From an uncultured Clostridium sp. (GTDB lineage: Bacteria; Bacillota_I; Bacilli_A; RF39; UBA660): 31,266 nt of DNA. The notes under the pieces were generated by a model. That model was given only the letters and a program-made list of their open reading frames with translations, did not search any database and was not told the origin of the DNA. Location: positions 1-31,266 of the forward strand of contig CAJJPX010000017.1 in NCBI GenBank assembly GCA_905193755.1. Reading direction: 5' to 3'. Every line of letters begins with the position of its first letter. Within the stretch, counting starts at the first letter, position 1. The position numbers and the translations under genes are program-made. Of the stretch, positions 25,987 through 31,266 are shown piece by piece.

Positions 25987-26012
25987 AAAAAAAAGAATAC
26001 TTTTTAGTATTC
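25987..26012 (-). terminator. Terminator of the pilin-like gene
   Basis: A perfect 7-bp stem GAATACT/AGTATTC (25995-26001 with 26006-26012) has a 4-nt loop and is followed on minus by eight T residues (25987-25994). It starts 1 nt after the stop codon. Confidence 0.85.
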
Positions 26013-26013
26013 G

Positions 26014-26439
26014 TTATTCTAATGTAGTAGGAACGCTTTTACAATCGAAATCATCTAAATTTCCATCTCTTACATTTCCTTCTTGTAAATCTTCAAATGT
26101 TTGTTTACCTTTTAATTCAATATTGTATTTTCCATCTGAAGCATTCATATATAATACTTTTCCTAATGAATTTAAAATGAAACAATATTTTAATTTTTTT
26201 CCTGACATATCAAGTTTAGTTTCGTCTTCTGAACTTATTCTCAATACTAATTTATCATTCATTCTATTTGTTATATAATTTTCTTCAACTTTTTTATAAA
26301 CAGTTTTAACTTCCGTTACAAATAATTCTCTTTTAGATTTATTATAAAGACTGATAACATTTGGTATGGCGATAATAACAAGGATTGATAGAATTGCAAT
26401 TACTGCTAATAACTCTACTAATGTAAAGCCTTTTTTCAT
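26014..26439 (-). CDS. Type IV pilin-like (prepilin) protein
   Basis: This is a 141-aa prepilin. The N-terminus MKKGFTLVELLAVIAILSILV is the classic class III signal: a short basic leader, cleavage by the PilD/ComC-type peptidase between G4 and F5, Glu at mature position 5, and a hydrophobic assembly helix. A soluble domain with two Cys (in KYCFILN and FDCKSV) follows and may form a disulfide, as in ComGC-like or type IV pilins. Other pilus genes (ATPase, platform, peptidase) are not in the window, so this is an orphan locus that would need machinery elsewhere. Competence pseudopilus or adhesion are both possible. AGGTGAATATGCT precedes the ATG, and a good promoter lies at 26468-26495. Confidence 0.88.
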   Translation of the reverse strand: MKKGFTLVELLAVIAILSILVIIAIPNVISLYNKSKRELFVTEVKTVYKKVEENYITNRMNDKLVLRISSEDETKLDMSGKKLKYCFILNSLGKVLYMNASDGKYNIELKGKQTFEDLQEGNVRDGNLDDFDCKSVPTTLE

Positions 26440-26467
26440 AGCATATTCACCTATCTTTCATATAATG

Positions 26468-26495
26468 ATTATACCAATATTATTTTTTTAATCAA
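26468..26495 (-). promoter_or_regulatory. Promoter of the pilin-like gene
   Basis: On minus: TTGATT (26490-26495), a 16-bp spacer, then TATAAT (26468-26473) preceded by TGG, making an extended -10. The predicted start lies about 20 nt upstream of the pilin ATG. Confidence 0.7.
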
Positions 26496-26522
26496 TATAT
26501 CAGTATTATTTTATATGTAAAC

Positions 26523-27017
26523 TTATTGTTTTTGAATTATTCTTTTGAATTTGTAATTACTATTATTAATAAAATCGTCTATTAACTTGCTTTGTTCTTT
26601 TGTTTCTGCGTATGCTGTTATAGCAAGTGTTTTTTTCCATTCTTTTGTATATCCATCAGTAGTTAGATTGGTTATTTTGTGTTCTTTTAACCAATCTCTA
26701 AATTCCATCATTACTTCTTTATCATCATTTAATATTATATTCACATAGGTTCTATCTTTAGAAAATTTATCACTAATCACAAGTGCTAATAATGTTCCAA
26801 TTCCACTAGCAATAGCGATTACATATATCATTATTTCGCTTCCACTATCACTAACTGCATCTATTAGTTTATAAAATATTATTTGACTAATTACTACTGT
26901 AAGTGATGCTATAAAAGCTTTATTCTTTTGAATTAATATTGTTTTTCCTGTTCCTAATATATTATCTATAACTTTAATAATGAACACTACTAATAGATTT
27001 ATAATAAATGCTTTCAT
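26523..27017 (-). CDS. UPF0316/DUF2179-family membrane protein
   Basis: This 164-aa protein has three hydrophobic helices in its first 90 residues (IINLLVVFIIKVIDNILG, AFIASLTVVISQIIFYKL, IMIYVIAIASGIGTLLALVI). A small soluble domain with alternating strands and helices follows (YVNIILNDDKEVMMEFRDWLKEH, then LAITAYAETKEQ). This matches the UPF0316 layout: an N-terminal membrane part followed by a DUF2179-type domain. Function is unknown; DUF2179 domains may bind a small ligand. I chose ATG 27017 because GGAG lies five to six nt upstream. A frame extending to 27056 adds 13 residues with no ribosome site. Its neighbours are the pilin gene downstream and the cadherin-like surface protein upstream. 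Confidence 0.75.
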   Translation of the reverse strand: MKAFIINLLVVFIIKVIDNILGTGKTILIQKNKAFIASLTVVISQIIFYKLIDAVSDSGSEIMIYVIAIASGIGTLLALVISDKFSKDRTYVNIILNDDKEVMMEFRDWLKEHKITNLTTDGYTKEWKKTLAITAYAETKEQSKLIDDFINNSNYKFKRIIQKQ

Positions 27018-27079
27018 ATTTTCTCCTTTCTTAGACACGAAGTAACATAATAACATATAATTTATTTTAATGCAAATTA

Positions 27080-27101
27080 AAAGAATAGTTTCCTATTCTT
27101 T
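27080..27101 (-). terminator. Terminator after the cadherin-like surface protein gene
   Basis: A perfect 9-bp stem AAAGAATAG/CTATTCTTT (27080-27088 with 27093-27101) has a GAAA loop on minus and is followed by TTAATTT. It lies about 30 nt after the stop at 27135. The U tract is modest. Confidence 0.65.
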
Positions 27102-27134
27102 AGAAATAAATTTATATTTTATGCGACTTTATCA

Positions 27135-28409
27135 TTATTCTTGTTTTTTGTCTAAATCTTCTTTTTGTGATTTTATATCTCTTATAATTAATATTGTTAT
27201 ACAAATTATTGCTAAAACTGATATGACCATACAAATTATTAAGTATATTTTTTTATTATCATTTTTAACTTCAGTTTTAGGTTCACTTTTTTTCGGTTCT
27301 TCTACTACTGGTACTTCTTTGTCTTCTTCTTTTTCTGTTTTATTTGCAACTATATAATAATTATTTGAAGCTCCATTATTATTTTTAACTTCTAATTTTA
27401 TAATATTTTCACCTATTTTTAAGTTTTCATTTCCATAGATATTAACATCATATTCGCTTTCATAATCTATAAGAACACTATCTTCAGTACTTGGAATTAC
27501 TATGTGATACGTTGATACGTTTGGGTTAAATTCTTCTATTAAATTATATTTTAAAACTTTTAAGCTTTTAAGTTCTGGATAGTCATAGATATAATCATCA
27601 TCTTTTATAATAGTTATTTTATATGTTTGCTTTGTTCCATCTTTAGCGGTAGATACTAAGGTTACTATTGTTTTCTTTTTTGTTAATTCTATAGATCCCG
27701 TATTACCTTCAACTTCACAACTATCTGTTATACATCTTCCATAAATATATATGTTGTCTTTCTTTGTATGTAATTCATATTCATAAGTATTAGGACTAAA
27801 ATCTGGTGTTAAATATGTATTTTCTTCTCCTCTATAGTTTAGGCTTGTTAAGTGAGAATCTAATTTATTTCCACCATTACTATTTATTTCATAGTATAAA
27901 AATCTATTAGTATCATTTTTAAATGTTAATGTCTCATCTTTAGTTTTTTCTATATAACTTGTATTATCTTTTATTAGTTCTATATATGTAGGTGAATTTA
28001 CTGCATTATCTTTTACTCTAAAACTTAATTTAGCTATTATTCTACTATAATCGTTATTATTAAATAACTCTTTTGCATTCTCATCTGTATTATTTCTTAC
28101 TGATAAATTTATCAATGAAGAATAAGATTTATAGTTAGTAATTTCCCATCCTTCTGGTAATTTAATATATTCATTATCAGTTTTAACTAATTCAAATATA
28201 TATGGATTATAATATATTTGTGCATTATAGCTTTCTAGTATACCATCATCGTTAGGTCCATAATTACTAAGTAAATACATTGTTATAATGTCGCCTTGTT
28301 TTATAATATAACTTTCATCATCACTTTTGCTTAAAAAAATACTTGCTGGTTCTGCATAAACAAATATTGGAAATAATAACAAAATTAATAAAAATAATTT
28401 CTTTTTCAT
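27135..28409 (-). CDS. Membrane-anchored surface protein with cadherin-like beta-sandwich repeats
   Basis: This is a 424-aa exported protein. It has a signal peptide (residues 1-19, KKKLFLLILLLFPIFVYA). Residues about 20-155 resemble a cohesin-like/carbohydrate-binding-associated beta domain (ESYNAQIYYNPYIFELV, then IIAKLSFRVK). Two repeats of the cadherin-like beta-sandwich type follow: TSLNYRGEENTYLTPDFSPN then YEYELH, and SLKVLKYNLIEEFNPNVST then YHIVIP. A charged spacer (KEEDKEVPVVEEPKKSEPK) and a C-terminal helix (IYLIICMVISVLAIICITILII) with a short basic tail anchor it. There is no LPXTG motif. It is probably a cell-surface binding or adhesion protein; the ligand is unknown. AGGTGAGTT precedes the ATG. 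Confidence 0.8.
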   Translation of the reverse strand: MKKKLFLLILLLFPIFVYAEPASIFLSKSDDESYIIKQGDIITMYLLSNYGPNDDGILESYNAQIYYNPYIFELVKTDNEYIKLPEGWEITNYKSYSSLINLSVRNNTDENAKELFNNNDYSRIIAKLSFRVKDNAVNSPTYIELIKDNTSYIEKTKDETLTFKNDTNRFLYYEINSNGGNKLDSHLTSLNYRGEENTYLTPDFSPNTYEYELHTKKDNIYIYGRCITDSCEVEGNTGSIELTKKKTIVTLVSTAKDGTKQTYKITIIKDDDYIYDYPELKSLKVLKYNLIEEFNPNVSTYHIVIPSTEDSVLIDYESEYDVNIYGNENLKIGENIIKLEVKNNNGASNNYYIVANKTEKEEDKEVPVVEEPKKSEPKTEVKNDNKKIYLIICMVISVLAIICITILIIRDIKSQKEDLDKKQE

Positions 28410-28545
28410 AACTCACCTATTCTAGTAAAATCTTATCATAACGTAAGAGAAAAATCAATTTCATATATATAAAATAGAACAATAAGTTATTTACATATTA
28501 AAAATATTACTTGTATCAAATGTACTTGTTGATAAGAAAATATTA

Positions 28546-28938
28546 TTAATAAGTTTTTACAAGTTTTTCAAATTTCATTAATTCATCTACTTCACAATAG
28601 ATTGTTACTGCATCTATTTTTATACCATTTAATTCATAATATATTTTTTCTTCTAATGTTTTATCTTTAGTAAATTTTTCAATTAAATCATCTATATTTC
28701 TTGCATAATATTTTTTATCTTCAATTATATAATTTAATACATCTATATTAAGCATCTTTAATGAATCATTTAACTCTATTGAGTTTGTATTTTTTAAATA
28801 AATTTTAAAAGTATCTTCTACATGTATATCACTAGAATCATAATATAAAATTTTATCACTATTTGAGTCTATCTCATTAATATTAAAAACTATAAATAAA
28901 GAAAAAAATATTAGTGTTTTTAATATTAACTTTTTCAT
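28546..28938 (-). CDS. Hypothetical small exported protein
   Basis: I do not recognise this family. It is 130 aa with an N-terminal hydrophobic signal or anchor (KKLILKTLIFFSLFIVFNIN) and no second membrane segment. The rest is a small acidic alpha/beta-looking domain (DIHVEDTFKIYLKNTNSIEL, then IEDKKYYARNIDDLIEKF) and one Cys near the end (IYCEVDEL). There is no lipobox. GGTGATTAC before the ATG supports the start. It lies between the cadherin-like surface protein (136 bp downstream, no gene between) and the thioredoxin-like gene, in a run of envelope genes. A weak TATCAA/TTGATA hairpin after the stop, in the 28410-28545 gap, could be its terminator. Confidence 0.6.
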   Translation of the reverse strand: MKKLILKTLIFFSLFIVFNINEIDSNSDKILYYDSSDIHVEDTFKIYLKNTNSIELNDSLKMLNIDVLNYIIEDKKYYARNIDDLIEKFTKDKTLEEKIYYELNGIKIDAVTIYCEVDELMKFEKLVKTY

Positions 28939-28978
28939 GTAATCACCATTATTATTTTGTACATTTTTTTACAAAAGA

Positions 28979-29001
28979 AAAATACCAATAATTGGTATTT
29001 T
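28979..29001 (-). terminator. Terminator of the thioredoxin-like gene
   Basis: A perfect 10-bp stem AAAATACCAA/TTGGTATTTT (28979-28988 with 28992-29001) has a 3-nt loop and is followed on minus by TCTTTTG. It lies about 20 nt after the stop at 29021. Confidence 0.8.
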
Positions 29002-29020
29002 AAAAGTATCAATTTAGTTA

Positions 29021-29689
29021 CTATTTTGTTTTCTTAGTTTCTTTTACTTTAAGCGTTTCAATAGCACTTAGTACATTTTTATTATGTACTGAATTAACAA
29101 TTATAATTGCTGATGTAGCTAATATTGTAAATACTAAATTCCATACTATTACTTTTGTATATGGAGCATTTGCTGCTTTTTTTGCTTCTTTATCTGCATT
29201 TTCAGTTTTTGTTAGCATATCAACTCTATCTTTGTCTTTCTTTTCATATTCTGCTTTAATTGAAGCTTTAATAGCATCATCCCAATCACTAATATAACCT
29301 GGGTATACTGTCTCGCCTATAATTATATAAGGAACTCCTTCTGCTGATTGACCTGCAACATCTGCTACTTTTTTAAATAAATCATTATTGTCATTGTTAT
29401 TCCAAACTTCAAATGAAACTAATTTAAAATATTTTCCATATTCTTCTGAAATATCATTTAAGAAATTTAAGAATCTCTTACAATAAGCACATCCTTGACC
29501 TCTAAACATATAGATTGTTATTTGATCATCTGCTTCTTTATAACTACTATTTTTTAAAGTAATGTCTTCTGCAGCTAAAGTATCTTTAAAATTCTTATGT
29601 TCATACTCATCAATTAATGATGCATTTGCAGTTAATGGTAATAGAACAACTCCCAATGTTATAAGAAACATTATAATTTTCTTTTTCAT
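29021..29689 (-). CDS. Exported thioredoxin-like protein with CAYC motif and C-terminal membrane helix
   Basis: This 222-aa protein has a signal peptide (MKKKIIMFLITLGVVLLPLTANA). Its thioredoxin-like domain has FRGQGCAYCKRFLNFL (CXXC) and the cis-Pro motif EGVPYIIIGETVYPGY. A charged helical segment follows, and a C-terminal membrane helix (VIVWNLVFTILATSAIIIVNSV) ends in a basic tail. The domain is exposed outside the membrane and probably acts in thiol-disulfide exchange on exported proteins. It shares EVWNNNDNNDLFKKV and GVPYIIIG with the thioredoxin part of the fusion at 1-1079, so the two are related, but only this one keeps the CXXC. The start is ATG 29689 with GGAGG upstream; a longer frame from 29704 includes that site. 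Confidence 0.85.
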   Translation of the reverse strand: MKKKIIMFLITLGVVLLPLTANASLIDEYEHKNFKDTLAAEDITLKNSSYKEADDQITIYMFRGQGCAYCKRFLNFLNDISEEYGKYFKLVSFEVWNNNDNNDLFKKVADVAGQSAEGVPYIIIGETVYPGYISDWDDAIKASIKAEYEKKDKDRVDMLTKTENADKEAKKAANAPYTKVIVWNLVFTILATSAIIIVNSVHNKNVLSAIETLKVKETKKTK

Positions 29690-29730
29690 AAAACCTTCCT
29701 CCATTTTTAATTTTAATTTATTTTTATATA

Positions 29731-29756
29731 AAAAACAAGTTTTTTCACTTATTTTT
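29731..29756 (-). terminator. Terminator of the DUF4186 gene
   Basis: A 10-bp stem including one U-G pair (29731-29740 with 29747-29756) has a 6-nt loop. The T run on minus belongs to its 3' arm. The TGA stop (29745-29747) lies in the loop and the edge of the stem. Confidence 0.6.
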
Positions 29757-30104
29757 CATGTCTCTTTCTATCCAAGTCATTATAACATTTACAACATAAT
29801 CTATTTCTTCTTTAGTTAATTTTCTTTTTTCTTCTATATTATGCCATTTATGTAAGCATCCCCTACAGCATGTACCAGTAGCATGTTGAGCTACAAAAAC
29901 TGGATGGCCTTTCATTGGAGTTTGTTTTCCATCATTAGGTATAACTGCATGACTTAGTCTTTTCTTAACGAAATCATATGCATGTTCTCTTATTTTATCC
30001 ATACCTTTATCATTGACATATTTTATCTCTGGTTCATGTAAATGAAAATTACTTCTAAATGTTGACTTTGATAATTCAATAAATAATTCGTCTATATCTT
30101 TCAT
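29745..30104 (-). CDS. DUF4186 family protein
   Basis: This 119-aa cytosolic protein closely follows the DUF4186 pattern I know: LSKSTFRSNFHLHEPEIKYV, then KIREHAYDFVKKRL, NDGKQTPMKGHPVFVAQHAT, GTCCRGCLHKWH and LTKEEIDYVVNVIMTWI. The CCRGC and HKWH residues could bind a metal. The family's function is unknown. GGTGATGAT before the ATG supports the start. It is upstream of the thioredoxin-like gene on the same strand but has its own terminator. The length matches the family's usual 110-120 aa. The identification is by memory of the conserved motifs. Confidence 0.85.
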   Translation of the reverse strand: MKDIDELFIELSKSTFRSNFHLHEPEIKYVNDKGMDKIREHAYDFVKKRLSHAVIPNDGKQTPMKGHPVFVAQHATGTCCRGCLHKWHNIEEKRKLTKEEIDYVVNVIMTWIERDMKNK

Positions 30105-30136
30105 ATCATCACCTATTATAATTTTAACATATTTTA

Positions 30137-30165
30137 TTGATTTGAGTATATAACTTTGATAAAAT
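30137..30165 (+). promoter_or_regulatory. Promoter of the interrupted secreted-protein gene
   Basis: TTGATT (30137-30142), a 17-bp spacer, then TAAAAT (30160-30165). The predicted start is near 30172, about 20 nt before the ATG at 30192. No convincing Shine-Dalgarno sequence follows. Confidence 0.6.
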
Positions 30166-30191
30166 TGTTAAAGATATAAAAAGTATAAAAA

Positions 30192-30902
30192 ATGAAAAAT
30201 AGAAAATGTTTACTAATACTTTTATTAGTATTATTTATGCCTTTGATGGTTGATGCGCTTGATGAATATGTTGGACGTGGGTTTGATTTTGATAGAATAA
30301 GTAAAGTTAATGACTTATATTTCTTCTTTAGTGGCCCTAAAATGTCTGGGGTTTACGATACGAATGGTAAAGAAGTTACTTATAGATGAAATAGAGATAC
30401 TAATGATTATGGCTACTATGATGAAAACGATCAATGGATATCCATTTCTGTAACTGAATATGGAAAAAAACTTAATGATGCTAGTGATGTTGGTTATATA
30501 TACGATTATTTCTATAAAAGAGAATTTAATAAATATATAGAAAAATATAAAAGTGAATTAGAACAGATGGGAATAAGTTATACATATACTGATTTATTAT
30601 ATGGAGATGATATAGAATTACCTACTCAAGCTATGATTTCTTCATCTTATAAAGATAAATACTATATTGGTTATTTAGATTCAGAGAATAGTACTTATAT
30701 GGCACTTATTCATAATAGAACTACTGGTAAAGATATAGATATTAAAATAAATGGTAAATTATTCTTCAGTGTTATTCTAGGTGATGATTACTTTATATTA
30801 TTAGATTCTGATATAAGTACTTGTAATCAAACAGAGTGTAAAAAAACACATATGAAGAAATATAATTATGATGGTAATGTTATTTCTTTTATAGTGCTTT
30901 GA
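30192..30902 (+). pseudogene. Exported protein gene interrupted by an in-frame TGA
   Basis: The frame begins with a signal peptide (KNRKCLLILLLVLFMPLMVDA) and reads to VTYR, then meets TGA at 30387-30389. The same frame continues without a further stop for 170 codons (NRDTNDYGYYDENDQWIS onward, including FYKREFNKYIEKYKSELEQMG) to a TGA at 30900. The downstream part has short motifs such as YIGYLDSENSTYMALIHN and KLFFSVILGDDYFILLDSD that look like propeller-type beta repeats, so the protein may be a truncated beta-propeller exported protein. I do not recognise the family. The TGA could be a mutated TGG, AGA or GGA codon, or a sequencing error. The last 37 bp overlap the convergent small gene. 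Confidence 0.7.
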
Positions 30903-31156
30903 ATGTTTTCTACTAATACTTTTTTGAATTCTTTAAAATCATATAATGATTCTATTTCGTTGTTTCCATATGTAACTTCTAAGTTAGGTTCTTTTTCTCC
31001 TTTAGAGATTGCAACTACATCTTCTAGAGATATTCCTTTTATTGTGATTGTTAACTTTTCTTTACAGCTTCTTATGAATTCACTTATTTTATCCATATCA
31101 TTTGAATTTTTAAATTTTTCTGAAAGCATTCTTTCTATTATTTCGTCTATACTCAT
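30866..31156 (-). CDS. Hypothetical 96-aa protein
   Basis: I do not recognise this family. It is 96 aa, soluble, with a helical N-terminal half (MSIDEIIERMLSEKFKNSND, then ISEFIRSCKEKLTITIKG) followed by SLEDVVAISKGEKEPNLEVTY and a C-terminal acidic helix. I prefer ATG 31156 because GGTG lies 6 nt upstream; the frame extends to a TTG at 31186. It converges on, and overlaps by 37 bp, the end of the interrupted plus-strand gene, so one of the two ends may have decayed. The plus-strand frame over this gene, 30903-31220, looks like a shadow, having long hydrophobic runs and no ribosome site. Confidence 0.55.
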   Translation of the reverse strand: MSIDEIIERMLSEKFKNSNDMDKISEFIRSCKEKLTITIKGISLEDVVAISKGEKEPNLEVTYGNNEIESLYDFKEFKKVLVENIQSTIKEITLPS

Positions 31157-31226
31157 ACTTTTCACCGTAATAATTGTATCATACAAAATAAAAGATGAGA
31201 ATTATTTCCCATTGAAGTGATAAAGT

Positions 31227-31262
31227 AAAAGTAGACACATAAAAAGAATGTGATCTACTTTT
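31227..31262. terminator. Hairpin at the right edge, probable terminator
   Basis: A 14-bp stem (31227-31240 with 31248-31262, core AAAAGTAGA/TCTACTTTT plus CACAT/ATGTG, one bulged A) has a 7-nt loop AAAAAGA. It is likely the terminator of a gene beyond the window, possibly one on minus. The direction cannot be decided from what is visible. Confidence 0.6.
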
Positions 31263-31266
31263 CTTT

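Noticed and set aside
30387..30389. UGA read as tryptophan or selenocysteine
   Set aside because: About 25 long genes carry TGG for Trp and no internal TGA, and TGA ends the radical SAM gene inside its terminator. No SECIS-like hairpin follows this TGA. A nonsense mutation or sequencing error is simpler.
30903..31220. 105-aa plus-strand frame after the interrupted gene
   Set aside because: It is antisense to the small gene at 30866-31156, which has a good GGTG site, and it begins directly after a stop with no ribosome binding site.

Overview
The window is an AT-rich stretch of a low-GC Gram-positive (Bacillota) chromosome. Evidence for this is the sporulation stage III relics, a clostridial-type pyruvate:ferredoxin oxidoreductase, GGAG or GGTGAT ribosome binding sites, and a Gram-positive type IV secretion (T4SS) cluster with a PrgI protein. 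The combination suggests an uncultured, anaerobic, probably non-sporulating gut-type Firmicute. That placement is an inference. The standard code fits: long genes use TGG for Trp, and TGA is used as a stop. No tRNA, rRNA, CRISPR array, insertion sequence or integrase was seen.

Layout. (1) 1-2236, minus strand: remnants of the spoIIIA operon. spoIIIAE is broken by a 1-nt frameshift. spoIIIAF is fused in frame to the C-terminal part of a thioredoxin-like/CcdA-like membrane protein that runs off the left edge. (2) 2276-5937: uppP and a radical SAM gene on plus, then rmuC, a VTT-family membrane protein and a mini-rhodanese on minus. (3) 5969-16745, minus: a compact T4SS operon. In transcription order it has a VirB6/TrbL-like channel, PrgI/VirB3, a VirB4 ATPase split over two overlapping genes, a large bitopic protein with a SpoIID-like wall-hydrolase domain, an unrecognised single-pass protein, and a VirD4 coupling ATPase. 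No relaxase, integrase or attachment site is present, and core genes flank it on both sides. (4) 16807-20159, minus: two small genes, yebC and recG. (5) 20234-22552: a 544-aa protein with two HEPN-type RX4H motifs, diverging from a small gene with ADP-ribosyltransferase-like motifs. A promoter-driven, highly structured, unrecognised small RNA follows that small gene. (6) 22537-25950, minus: nifJ (PFOR). (7) 26014-30104, minus: mostly envelope genes. These are a type IV pilin-like protein, a UPF0316 membrane protein, a surface protein with cadherin-like repeats, a small secreted protein, a CAYC thioredoxin-like protein, and a DUF4186 protein. (8) 30192-31156: a secreted-protein gene interrupted by an in-frame TGA, converging on a small unknown gene.

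The genome is compact. Many minus-strand genes end inside their own terminator hairpin, so the stop codon lies in the stem or loop. The best candidates for something new are the dual-HEPN / ART-like / structured-RNA neighbourhood, the relaxase-less T4SS with its SpoIID-like component, and the SpoIIIAF fusion protein.
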